DNA of 64,000 nt, from NCBI GenBank assembly GCA_018398815.1, contig JAFLJL010014036.1, forward strand, positions 23,995 to 87,994, written 5' to 3'. How positions within the stretch are numbered: the first letter of the stretch is position 1; each line of letters opens with the position of its first letter. The notes under the pieces were generated by a model. It worked only from the letters and a program-made list of their open reading frames with translations, made no database searches and was not told where the DNA came from. Position numbers and translations under genes: made by a program. Positions 1 to 9,127 of this stretch are shown one piece after another. The DNA comes from Conus ventricosus. Lineage: Eukaryota > Mollusca > Gastropoda > Neogastropoda > Conidae.

Positions 1-264
1 GTCAGGTTTTCGAACTATTTTATATTCATACTGGCCAACATTATTTGCTTCTACATTGCGCAGTTGTTCTAGTTTAGGAAACTTTTTGCTGTCGCCAACC
101 TCTTTGCATTTATAATCACCATCTTTAGTGTACTCAAAACCATACAAAGCGCCTATCTCACCATTTTGTTCAAAGTCCGCAACGTCTGCAAGGTCTTTTA
201 ATTCTAAAGTTATACACCTCACAGGCGCTAATGTAACTCCCGATTCTTCTGGCCCACGCGACAT
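1..264 (-). CDS. MSRG protein, N-terminal 88 codons (copy A, runs off the left edge)
   Basis: Open frame of 88 codons beginning MSRGPEESG and still open at base 1. Degenerate copies at 22494 and 56536 show that the full protein is about 280 residues. It is acidic at the N terminus, with an ELKDLADVADFEQNGE stretch and many lysines later. I do not recognise a fold and see no catalytic motif. It sits between the packaging ATPase and the penton-like gene in the element, all three on the same strand, so a virion or packaging role is a reasonable inference from position only. The start was chosen because all three copies share the ATG and the leader immediately upstream of it is AT-rich. The gap to the neighbouring 229-aa gene is 19 bases. 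Confidence 0.7.
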   Translation of the reverse strand, partial: MSRGPEESGVTLAPVRCITLELKDLADVADFEQNGEIGALYGFEYTKDGDYKCKEVGDSKKFPKLEQLRNVEANNVGQYEYKIVRKPD

Positions 265-283
265 TATTTTTTAGTACAGTTTA

Positions 284-973
284 TTATTTTATTTCCAAAA
301 CAATGTGTAGGTTATCACATTTTACAACTTTCCCCGCTTTGTCTTTGATTTTTATATTAAATGATCCGACCCTCCCACAAACTAATCTTTTAAACTGTAA
401 ATTAGGGAATTGTATAATTTCATAATCGCAATATGCGGCTTTCCCTGACGGAAGAGCTCTTAAAACAGTTGAGGGCCTTCCATCATATAAGTTTTCATCA
501 GTGCTCAGCTCGTCTAAATGAACATAGAGTAATGAATGTAATGCAAGATCGAGCGGACTTTCCCCCTCATAAGTAGTTTTGGTCGGTGTAACTCTAAATC
601 TATAATTGTTAGCCGTAAAGCCTAACATTTTAGCTAGCTCTTTATCAAAATAGTAACCTCCTTCTTCTTCAGGCTTGAATGTTAACATTGTTTTTAGATT
701 TGCATTGTTAAGTTTGAGAGTAATGTCAAAGTTACTCATTGCTTCTTTTAGTGAGCAAAACCCGTAATAACCATCAGGTATTGTTAACTGGCTAACTTTG
801 TTCCCTGATTTGTCAACTTTTAGAACCGTATTATTCTTCTTGGATGCAGTTATATTAAACCATACGACTTTGTAAAATATTTCATGGAGCGCGACCATTT
901 TGGTTCCGCAATCGTTCTTAACAGCATGTTCTAAAAACAAAGGGCGGTCTTGGGTTGTTATTGTTACAAACAT
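284..973 (-). CDS. penton-like / minor capsid candidate, 229 aa (copy A, intact)
   Basis: Intact 229-residue ORF. The order of segments (a DGYYGFCSLKEAM stretch near residue 67, a beta-rich middle ending in KMLGFTANNY near 115, then LLYVHLDEL near 148 and a final strand-rich block ending KCDNLHIVLEIK) matches my recollection of the small single-jelly-roll-type proteins carried by Polinton-like elements of invertebrates. That link is a memory of the family's layout, not a search. Such proteins are proposed to form the penton or vertex. Its ATG at 973 lies only 18 bases from the divergent ATG of the 403-aa gene at 992, so the two must share a promoter. Degenerate copies lie at about 21793-22465 and 55770-56510. 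Alternative: another minor virion protein. Confidence 0.55.
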   Translation of the reverse strand: MFVTITTQDRPLFLEHAVKNDCGTKMVALHEIFYKVVWFNITASKKNNTVLKVDKSGNKVSQLTIPDGYYGFCSLKEAMSNFDITLKLNNANLKTMLTFKPEEEGGYYFDKELAKMLGFTANNYRFRVTPTKTTYEGESPLDLALHSLLYVHLDELSTDENLYDGRPSTVLRALPSGKAAYCDYEIIQFPNLQFKRLVCGRVGSFNIKIKDKAGKVVKCDNLHIVLEIK

Positions 974-991
974 TTTTTAAACGAAATAAAA
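974..991. promoter_or_regulatory. 18-bp bidirectional leader between two divergent start codons
   Basis: The start codons of the 229-aa gene (minus) and the 403-aa gene (plus) are separated by only 18 AT-rich bases, TTTTTAAACGAAATAAAA. Any TATA-like signal for one gene overlaps the leader of the other. The same A-rich run directly before ATG recurs at other genes of the element. Function as promoter or leader is inferred. Confidence 0.45.
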
Positions 992-2203
992 ATGAGTGCA
1001 TTCAAATATACTGGCGCAAAATATTCTGTTGGGCCGCACTACAATCTTAAAAATATAGCAACTGATACTCTTGACATTGCTGTGACCCAGACTGCCGCTT
1101 TTCATAAAAAGGTGAGTACTCCATTGAAGAGCTATCTTAACCCTCCTATTGAAAACGACCACATCAAGAAAGCGTGGTTTAGTCATCCGATGCAGTTTTA
1201 TCAGAACCAGTTAAACTTTGCCGTGTTTTGTGCATCAACTGGGTGTGGAGTGTCGTATGCCGATCATTTAAATCACCATGATCCTTTGGTGAGGTCAGTG
1301 TATAGATTTCATTTTTATTATACTTTCAGGCGTATTTTGGCTGAATTGCAAGCTCCATTACCAAATGACAAACCGTTTAATCCACTCAGCAACAGAATAG
1401 ACATGAAGGCTTTTGAAAGGATCTGTAACGAATTCAATATTAAGGCCAAGACAGCCTTTAGACAAAAGTTGGATCTTAATCATGGCCTAGGCGAGCTTTA
1501 TTTTCGGGGCACGCACAGAAAGTATAACTATGACTGGCGTCCTCCTTTCAAATCTTTCTTTTCAGGCATAACTGTTCAGCCCGGGTCCCTACAGCAAGAG
1601 CATAAAACAGCATGGACAACATTTATCTTAGACACTTCTAAGGGCCTAACTAGAGCGGGAATAGAACGAATAAACGACTCTATTCGTACTTACGTTTGGT
1701 GTTTGCTAGGTTCGCAAGCACAGCCGAGATCGAGCATAACTGATTCTTCTACTGGCTTTGACGCACAAAAACAATACTTAGCAAATTTAGAGGACGCCAT
1801 TAATTCTACAGTTGATTTACCTTCAAGTATAGAAAGGTACCAAAACGTTTTACAATACGCAAGATCAAAAGTAGACTTTGCTGTTGGCACTGGTTTATAC
1901 ATGCTGCCTTCTGACCTCAGACTCCAGATAGGAACAATAATAAACTATAATAATGAAATTCTTATAGCAGGCAATGAACAGAAGGTTGGGAAAAACGACA
2001 TAAATTCTGAGCCAGTAATATTACAAACAATAAAAGAACACCCAAGATTAAGTCATCCAATCCCCGAGGCCCAAAGCCCAAAGGCCGTTGAAGACTCAGC
2101 AAAGCTCGTGGGCTCTGTTCACGATGACCATGAATATGAAAAGACAGCGTTTGTCGTTGGATTAACTGGCCTAGGATTACTTGGTCTTTATCTTACTAAA
2201 TAG
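992..2203 (+). CDS. 403-aa element protein of unknown function with C-terminal membrane anchor (copy A, intact)
   Basis: Intact ORF of 403 residues starting MSAFKYTGAKYSVGPHYN. The upstream in-frame extension to 950 is dismissed because it overlaps the divergent neighbour and is not conserved. The protein is rich in aromatic residues. Conserved-looking blocks include FCASTGCGVSYADHL near residue 90, RTYVWCLLGSQAQPRS near 235 and a GFDAQKQYLANLEDA block near 260. The last 25 residues (AFVVGLTGLGLLGLYLTK) form a predicted tail anchor. I recall similar unnamed proteins beside PolB genes in other invertebrate genomes but cannot name a function; a virion component is plausible. Its 3' end overlaps the convergent coiled-coil gene by about 27 bases. 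Degenerate copies lie at about 20565-21770 and 54520-55745. Confidence 0.8.
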   Translation: MSAFKYTGAKYSVGPHYNLKNIATDTLDIAVTQTAAFHKKVSTPLKSYLNPPIENDHIKKAWFSHPMQFYQNQLNFAVFCASTGCGVSYADHLNHHDPLVRSVYRFHFYYTFRRILAELQAPLPNDKPFNPLSNRIDMKAFERICNEFNIKAKTAFRQKLDLNHGLGELYFRGTHRKYNYDWRPPFKSFFSGITVQPGSLQQEHKTAWTTFILDTSKGLTRAGIERINDSIRTYVWCLLGSQAQPRSSITDSSTGFDAQKQYLANLEDAINSTVDLPSSIERYQNVLQYARSKVDFAVGTGLYMLPSDLRLQIGTIINYNNEILIAGNEQKVGKNDINSEPVILQTIKEHPRLSHPIPEAQSPKAVEDSAKLVGSVHDDHEYEKTAFVVGLTGLGLLGLYLTK

Positions 2204-3370
2204 TAACCCAACTATGAAGAGAACTAATGCCCATAAGTGCTCAGCCATAAAGCCAACTACTTTGCTTGCAGTAGACAAAAGCCAGCTAGCAATACTCCCT
2301 AATATTCCAGGCAAAGAGTCTATAGCTTTACCAGCTAATTTTTTTAATAAACTCGCAAGATGATCAAGCTGTTTTTTTTACCCACGATTTATCAGGTGGA
2401 GGCGATGGCGGCGGAGGCACTGAACTTTTGCCACCGCCACCTGTAATAGCCATCACCAGTGTACTTATTGCAAATCCTAAGGCCGTTATAACGCTTACAA
2501 ATGTGACGCCCTGCTCTCTAAACAGTATTCGTATTCGTTCTGCTAGTGTCGTGTCTTCATATAAAATTCTTTGGATAGTTTCTCTTATTCTGCTCACTTG
2601 AGTTCGTAATTGTTCTTGGTTAGTAGACAAAACTTCTAGTCTTGCTGATCTTTCTTGTTCAAGATCATGTAGTCTTTGTATTATTCTTTCTTTAATCTCA
2701 CGTTCTACGATGGAGTCGTCAGCCTCAACGAGTTTTTCTTTTTCTCTTTTTATATGCTCATCTAGTTCACCCAGTTTTGCTAAATTGTTTGTTAATTCGC
2801 CTCTAATGGTTCTTAAAGCATGATCAAGGGCTGCTATTTCTCGCATGGGTAGAGGTGAGTCGCGTATAGTCTTTAATGCTGTTTCTTCTGAAAAACTGGT
2901 TTCTGCTTGCATTACTTTGTCTGCTGTTTGACTTAAATCTTGAATTTCTATGTTTTGTATTTGGCTATCTGTTGGGAGTTCTTGTTGTATGTTTTGAAGT
3001 TTAGCAACTGCCTCCGCTCTTAATTTTGGTCTAACAATGCCAAGGCGTTTCCGTTCGCTCACACTGAGGCTTCTTTCAACTGTGCCCATGGCTAAAAACT
3101 TTGATGGGTCTGGTTTAGTTGTAAGCCGAACACGTTCTCCTTTGGCGTTTTTCACATACAAATGGTCATCTTTGTCTAATTTAAAATCATCAGGGGCTAT
3201 AAATTCGGGAGGTTCTAAATCTAAACTTCTATAAAATGATTTGACCTTAGGTTCTGTTAATTCATGCCACATTGAGAGCGCTGAGCGATGCTGTATCAAA
3301 GGAGCCGGTTCACTCATGTCGTCTCCACGATAAAAAAATCATAACCTTCTTCACCTTCAATTCCTGCCAT
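2177..3370 (-). pseudogene. coiled-coil membrane protein, about 370 aa, broken by two small frameshifts (copy A)
   Basis: The longest open piece is 317 codons (2364-3317). It contains a charged N-terminal third, a long coiled coil (about residues 170-265, heptad-rich, LDEHIKREKEKLVEADD and similar), a hydrophobic segment VSVITALGFAISTLVMAI, a glycine turn and a proline run PPPPSPPPDK. After a run of eight A (about 2376-2383) the frame shifts and continues to a stop at 2177-2179 with a second hydrophobic region; copy B has seven A here and reads straight through, so the shift is a one-base change. At the N terminus an ATG at 3370 starts a short conserved lead-in that needs another one-base shift to join. 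Function unknown; a membrane-bound or fibre-like virion protein is a guess. The gene faces the 403-aa gene tail to tail. Confidence 0.7.
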
Positions 3371-3407
3371 GTTTTTAAATAATTAACTTTTATTTTGTTT
3401 TATAAAA
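3371..3407. promoter_or_regulatory. AT-rich leader between divergent coiled-coil and capsid genes
   Basis: The 37 bases between the two divergent ATGs are almost pure A/T and end TTTTGTTTTATAAAA directly before the capsid ATG. Comparable TATAAAA-like runs touch the ATG of several other genes in this element family. Promoter role is inferred. Confidence 0.4.
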
Positions 3408-4649
3408 ATGTCGCAAGCATATGGTTCAATTCTTAACTCGCATAGAAGCTGAAAGAGCCCTTTGGCGTTTGTTCCAAATAATCCGTCTACTATTGATGCA
3501 GATCAAATTCTTACTGTCAAATTTCCAGACCTAGGAGCAAATGAAGTGGTTGTGCCAGGCTCTGCGCGACTTACTTTCAAAATAGGACTCGAATCAACAA
3601 CAGACACAAGCAGGACAGTTGTCCAGAATCTGGGGCGGGCAATCGTTAAGAAAATTTCTATAAAACTTGAGGGGCAAGAAATATTTTCTTTACACAATGC
3701 AGACATATTTTTAACCTATTCTGATCTATGGCTAACTGGGAATGAAAGGGCTGATCTTGCGTTTCAAGGAATCGAAAATGAAGAAGCACTAAAACGCCGA
3801 ACTCGACCCAAATGCTAAAAGCAGCAAAAAGGCTTTAGCTGTAAATTTTGCGTATGGAAATCGCTTTTCTATTCCCTTAGATTTTGAGTTGTTAAAAGCG
3901 CATGCGCCATACTTTCAAGGAGCATTAAAAGACAGATTGTCATATGAACTAACTTTTAATGAATACAAACGTGTTATTAAATCTACAGACACCGAAGCAA
4001 AGTACAGCATTTCTGACATCGCGCTAGAGTTTGACATTGTTAGCAATCCTCACTTAGCAAGGTTGATTGAGCAGCAATATCAGTCAAAATTAGCAATATA
4101 TTACGAAAGAGTGATTCACCATTCTACACATCCTAGAAGCAGGGCAGACACGATATGGAATTTCAGTTTTAGCGTCTCAGCAAGATCACTCAAAGGTATT
4201 TTATTGCTGTGCGAAGATGAAGAACCATTTAAAAGACAAACTGAAAAGTTTCTTAATCCTAAAATAACGAAAGTACAATGCACAATTGAGGGCAGTCCTA
4301 ACCAAATCTACACTAGTGGGCTTAAACCTTATCAGCATTTTGATGAAATAAGAAAAATGTTCGGCGGCGGGAGGCATAGAAGTCCAACAGTAGACCTTGT
4401 GTCTAAAGATCTGCACCTTCACAGTGTTAGACTTGATGATTATTTAACAACAAAATACGGTTTATGGATTGACCTAAGGTCAACAGAGGATAACCAGTTG
4501 CATGGAAGTGGGAGAAGGTTAAAGACGTAATAAACATTCAAATTGATAAAGAAAAAGATGGCGATAAACCCCTTAATGCACATTTGTTTTTAATATATGA
4601 TGCGCAGCTGAATATTCAAAAGAACAGATTAGAAGATATACATTACTAA
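3408..4649 (+). pseudogene. major capsid protein (double-jelly-roll type), frameshifted (copy A)
   Basis: The gene would encode roughly 420 residues. It is broken in at least three places: a deletion of about 22 bases near 3460 (copies B and E retain those bases), a frameshift near 3795-3800, and one near 4515. Readable parts include a strand-rich N-terminal half with VVVPGSARLTFKIGL, LDFELLKAHAPYFQGAL, LSYELTFNEYKRV, an IWNFSFSVSARSLKGILL block and a C-terminal LWIDLRSTEDNQLHGSGR. This layout and the position between the penton-like and polymerase genes fit the double-jelly-roll capsid proteins of Polinton-like elements; the assignment is from recall of the family. It is shorter than the usual Polinton capsid protein. 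Copies: 18012-19320, 28571-29014 (3' part only), about 51930-53270. Confidence 0.6.
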
Positions 4650-4671
4650 AATATTTTTATTTTAAAAAAGC

Positions 4672-5304
4672 ATGTCCGTTCAGGTTTATCCAAATGTGCC
4701 TACAGCGCCAGAGCCGCCTAAAGAAGAGATAGTAGAAAACCCTGGCGTAAAAACCTTCAGATTAACCAACATTACGCAAATGCAACAAAAACTAGAGCAA
4801 GACCTTTCGAAATACAGCAAAACCAGACGAAGGTATTCTGCTGCCTGTAATGCTGTTACCTATGTTAATACTGGAACATCAACTCTAAGCGCTCTATCGG
4901 CAGGAACGAGTGTTGGTTTCTTAGCAACAGGCGTTGGTGCGCCCGCAGCTTTACCTCTAGGCGGGGTGTCTTTAGCTCTCGGCCTGTGTTCATTAGCTGT
5001 AAGTGCTGCTAGCAAAAAATTAAAAACTAAACTCCAAAAGCACACAGCTATGGTTCAACTAATAACAGCTAAACTTAGTTCGTTCAAACTGACAATAAAT
5101 AAAGCACTAGTTGACTCAAACATCACGAACGAAGAATTTAGTCGTTTACAGGCCGATTTTGATGACTATAAAAGACAAAAGTTTGATCTTCAAAGAAAGG
5201 CGAGGGCAAGTTTTTCTCAACAGCCAGACGCCGAGCAGATAAAAAAGGAATGTTTAAAAAAAGTAAACGAGACATTAAACTCTGTTTTAAACAGCTCACA
5301 GTAA
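4672..5304 (+). CDS. 210-aa glycine/alanine-rich membrane-active-looking protein (copy A, intact)
   Basis: Intact ORF of 210 residues starting 22 bases after the capsid stop, preceded by TTTTAAAAAAGC. After a proline-rich N terminus, residues 30-60 look helical. Residues 70-105 are a long small-residue hydrophobic stretch (SALSAGTSVGFLATGVGAP and LGGVSLALGLCSLAV), and the C-terminal half is charged and helical. This helix, hydrophobic core, helix layout resembles membrane-perturbing or minor virion proteins in general form, but I cannot assign a family. It follows the capsid gene directly and probably shares its expression. The stop is overlapped by a second ORF in another frame (5250-5378). 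Copy C has a one-base deletion that ends its version at residue 203. Confidence 0.75.
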   Translation: MSVQVYPNVPTAPEPPKEEIVENPGVKTFRLTNITQMQQKLEQDLSKYSKTRRRYSAACNAVTYVNTGTSTLSALSAGTSVGFLATGVGAPAALPLGGVSLALGLCSLAVSAASKKLKTKLQKHTAMVQLITAKLSSFKLTINKALVDSNITNEEFSRLQADFDDYKRQKFDLQRKARASFSQQPDAEQIKKECLKKVNETLNSVLNSSQ

Positions 5305-5378
5305 CAACATCAAAGGGCGTTTATACTTTAGTTTATGAGTCCAAGCACAAAAAGACCGTTGATATTGATTCTGATTAA
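5250..5378 (+). CDS. 42-aa overlapping ORF conserved between copies A and C
   Basis: A 42-codon ORF, starting MFKKSKRD and ending KKTVDIDSD, overlaps the last 55 bases of the 210-aa gene in a different frame. The same ORF, same length (129 bases including stop) and nearly the same residues, is intact in copy C at 29643-29771, although C has lost a base in the upstream 210-aa frame. Retention of the frame while neighbouring genes carry indels suggests a real product or the ancestral C-terminal extension of the 210-aa protein reached by frameshifting. The product is very basic at the N terminus. Function unknown. Confidence 0.5.
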   Translation: MFKKSKRDIKLCFKQLTVTTSKGVYTLVYESKHKKTVDIDSD

Positions 5379-5430
5379 GTATTTTTTTTTTAATTTAAAT
5401 AAATATTTTGAGTTAGAAAAGAAACTCAAC
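5379..5430 (+). promoter_or_regulatory. AT-rich leader of the DNA polymerase gene
   Basis: The 52 bases before the polymerase ATG contain a run of nine or ten T, a TTTAAATAAATATTTT core and then AGTTAGAAAAGAAACTCAAC. Copy C (29772-29823) is nearly identical, including an AACTC box just before the ATG. A promoter or leader role is inferred from position. Confidence 0.4.
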
Positions 5431-8400
5431 ATGGCTAAGATATATGAAGGACAAGACGAATTGTTTGAAGGAATGCTTGAGAGAAAGCGTTTATCAAGAG
5501 CACTGAATGATATTGATTTAGAAGTCATTGACCCAACAAACGTACAGGCAAGTGTTGTTCATGCTATTTCTCAAGTTCCAGGCAAACTAACAATAGACCC
5601 GCCAGTTAAAGTAATGTTAGCTGTTTTAATCGACTATGTAACAATAAATGAAGAAAATCTTGAAGTCTGGGTCTCGACTAAACAGCAGACTATTCTTTCT
5701 CGTAATGACTTAACACCCGGTTGGTCAGACGAACTGCTTACACAGTTTGACGCTGCCGCTGAAGAAGCCAAAATGAGAGGCTCTGGCTGGTCAGAGGGCG
5801 AAGTCTTAGAGATCAGATTAAAACAGGCTAAGTATGCGCCGATTGTAGGCAGGGCTTACATTCCACTACCTCCAGCATTAGTCGCAAAAAGAGCAGTTCT
5901 AAACATAAAGAATTCGGACGACAAATGTTTTATGTGGTGTGTTCTCGCAAGGCTGCATCACGCCCGCAAAAACGCAGAAAGAGTGTCTAACTATTGGGAT
6001 TACATCAATGATCTTAACTTTAGTGGAATATCCTTTCCCGTTAGCGTGGATTCTATTGATCAGTTTGAAGAACAAAACAAACCAATAACTGTTAATATCT
6101 ACACATGGGATGAGGAAACAAATCTACAGCCTATTAAAGTGTCTAAGAATAGCCCAACGATTGGCGAGCCAGACAAAAATCATGTTGACTTACTACTGAT
6201 GCTTTCACCAGCGGGGCTACCACATTACACATTAATACGCACAATGAGTAGATTATTGCGGCATACTTCAAAGCAAGGACTTAAGCAAGAATTCTGTAGA
6301 AAATGTTTAACAAGAGTTCCATCTGTTCAAGCCGCGAGTGAACATATAAAACATTGTAAAAGTTCTGTAGACTGTAATACAGAACTAATTACGCCCCCAC
6401 CCGGATCTAAAGTTAGTTTTAAGAACTGGAAAAAACTGCAAACAAGTCCATACATTGTTTACGCAGACTTCGAATCGCTTATTGTTCCTTATGAAGGCCC
6501 AACCCCCCAGAGACTTCCTAAAACAGCCATAGTGAGTAATCATCAGATTTGTTCATTTGCTTTCATTATTGTTAGGTCGGATGGCGTTCATTCAAAGCCA
6601 GAATTATATAGAGGGCCTAATGCTGCAGAATACTTCTTAGAACGCATGCAGCAAGTGCGTAATGATTGTTCTAATAATCTGAATTTATCTGAAATCGTGA
6701 TGACGTCTGAAGACCAACAACAGTATACATCAGCCACACATTGTTGGATTTGTGGTTTAGGCCTCTCATCAGACGCAGCGAATCCAACAGTAAGAGACCA
6801 TGATCACATTAGCGGAAAGTTCAGAGGAGCTGCGCACAACAAATGCAATCTTCAACTAAAGTTTGAACCAAAGACATGGAAGCTGCCCATATTCTTTCAC
6901 AACTTGCGGGGTTACGACTCCCACCTTATAATGAAAGCAGTGGACGATGCCTTCAGGGTGTCATGCATTGCACAGTCATCAGAAAAGTACATGTGCTTCA
7001 CTTTAAATAACATGTCTTTTTATGACTCTATGCAGCACATGATGGGATCATTAGAGGCACTGGCTATGTCCTTAAAGTCCTGCCCAATAACGGAAGAATA
7101 TTTTGACCCGACTCTCGTTAGAAAGGGCGTTTATCCTTATGAGTACATGAACAGTTGGGAAAGGTTTGACGAAGATACACTTCCTCCTAAAGGCGCGTTC
7201 TTTTCTAGTCTTAGAGGAAAGGGGGTCAGTGATTCAGATTACCAGCATGCTCAAGATGCATGGCAGAAGTTAGATTGTAAAACGATGGGAGACTATCACG
7301 ATTCCTACTTGATGGCTGATACATGTTTGTTGGTGGACGTTTTTGAAAATTATAGAAAGACCTGCATGAAACATTACAGTTTGGATCCCGCGCATTATAT
7401 TTCTGCGCCTGGATGAGTTGGACGCTTTCTTAAAGTTTACTGAAGTACAGATTGATTTATTGTCTGACCTACCAATGATTCAGATGATTGAAAACGGATT
7501 GCGTGGAGGAATTAGTAGCGTCGCATCATACTGTAAAGCAAACAACAAATACTTGGACGACTATGATCCGAGTAAAAGGTCTAACTATCTCATGTATTTA
7601 GATGCAAATAATCTGTATGGATGGCTATGGCGCAATCGCTTCCATTACGCAACTTAAAATGTACACAGGCGGCAATCCGAATAATATTCAAAAGGCATTA
7701 AAGTGGTTGGGCAGTTTGGCGCCCAATCAACAGCATGGATACATTCTAGAAGTTGACTTAGAATATCCTCATGAACTCCATGACCTACATAATGACTACC
7801 CATTAGCAGCAGAAAAGTCTAAAGATGGATCCAAGAGAGCCGCCTAAACTGTGCCTAATCTTCGGGGCAAAAAAAATTATGTCTGTCATTACAGGCTTCT
7901 ACAATTTATTTAAGACATGTTTGAAGTTGAACGGCTGTTCATCGCATAATTGCTTTTGATCAAGAACAGTTTCATGAAACCATACATCATGAAGAACACT
8001 GATCTCAGAACTAAATCCACAGATCTCAGAAAAAGACTTTTCAAGTTGATGAACAACAGCTGTTTTTGGAAAGACTATGGAGAATCCGCACAAGCGCAAA
8101 GATGTCAGATTAGTCACCAAAGAGAACGAAGCAATTAAGCTAACTTCAAAACCTAATTATCAGGACTTTAAAAATTCATGACCACTTTTTGGTATAATGA
8201 TGAAAAAAAAGAAAGTCAAATTGGACAAACCTGTTTTTATTGGGTTTACTGTTTTAGAATTATCAAAGCTTTTAATGTTAGAATTTCTTTATGACACTTT
8301 AAACCCCTGTATCCCGAGTCCAAGTACTTTACACAGATACAGACAGTTTTGTTATAGATATCCCTACTGAAGACATCTATAAAGACATGGAAATCGAAGT

Positions 8401-8843
8401 AGCTAAAGGGCATGCAGGATGGTAAAGACACGTCCGATTACCCTAAAGAGGCGCCTTTACATCAATTACTAACAAGAGGTTTTAGGAAAGATGAAGGATG
8501 AATTATCTGGAAAGGTGATTAAGGAGTTTATTGGTTTAAGATCGAAAATGTACAGTATTTCGAGCCAGGAGAAAATCATTAAGAAAGCAAAGGGAATATC
8601 TCGCAGCGTTGTGCAGTCAAACATATCACATGACAACTACAAAGAAGCATTGTTTGGAAATAAGACTTCATCATGACAACGTAAAACTGCGATCTAATCT
8701 ACATGAGATCAACACAACGGTTGTAACAAAGAAGTCGTTAGATAGAACAAACACAAAACGTGTGTTTATAATCCAGAGTTTCATATCGATTGGCACTGGA
8801 GGCCGCATAAACAGGGGTTTATATTTTTCATCACTTTTATTAA
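5431..8843 (+). pseudogene. polB: protein-primed-type family B DNA polymerase (copy A, several frameshifts)
   Basis: The gene would be about 1,130 residues. The first 660 codons are open to 7416; then single-base losses at about 7410 and 7630 and further indels to 8840 break the frame. Motifs in order: a C2H2-like finger (FCRKCL, then HIKHC) near residue 288-310; Exo I YADFESL near 344; a Cys/His block CWICGLGL, DHDHISGKFRGAAHNKCN near 438-475; Exo II FFHNLRGYDSHL near 488; Exo III-type YLMADTCLL near 626; Pol A YLDANNLYG near 722. Copy C shows the remaining Pol B NNSCFGKTMEN, Pol C DTDSFV and KMYS motifs. The start is the ATG at 5431, shared with copy C; the in-frame extension to 5335 overlaps the 42-aa ORF. 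Such polymerases copy linear ends using a terminal protein primer. Confidence 0.9.
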
Positions 8844-8910
8844 AGATCAATCATAGCTTCACCAATCATTAAATCTTTCTCATGTTGCTTGATGCGTTCG
8901 AATTTTTCTA

Positions 8911-9108
8911 TTATTTCAAGATATTCTTTTTCCCAATTTGGGGTTTGAGTTGTAGGTATCTGGATGATATTAGCATGCATTGATTAATCCTCGAAAATGT
9001 TTCCTTAATAGCAGAACACGCATGAAATGATTCCCGCATCATTTTCAAGGTCTCTTCCTTTACCATTCTTGTTCGTTCGCGCTTCCTTCTGACTCCATTT
9101 AAACTCAA
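8911..9108 (-). CDS. small basic ORF present only in copies A and B (65 codons)
   Basis: A 65-residue arginine/lysine-rich ORF starting MSLNGVRRKRERTRM lies on the minus strand between polymerase and integrase. A recognisable but decayed counterpart is at 13516-13740 in copy B. Copies C and E lack this whole segment of about 280 bases and run from polymerase straight into integrase. The N terminus (RRKRERTR) could bind nucleic acid. No family recognised; it could also be an old C-terminal extension of integrase, because in copy A the integrase frame runs toward it. Confidence 0.4.
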   Translation of the reverse strand: MSLNGVRRKRERTRMVKEETLKMMRESFHACSAIKETFSRINQCMLISSRYLQLKPQIGKKNILK

Positions 9109-9127
9109 ATATATTTACGTAAATAAC

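Noticed and set aside
3462..3818. Capsid start at 3462
   Set aside because: It would use TTG after a local deletion; copies B and E place the true start upstream, matching ATG 3408.
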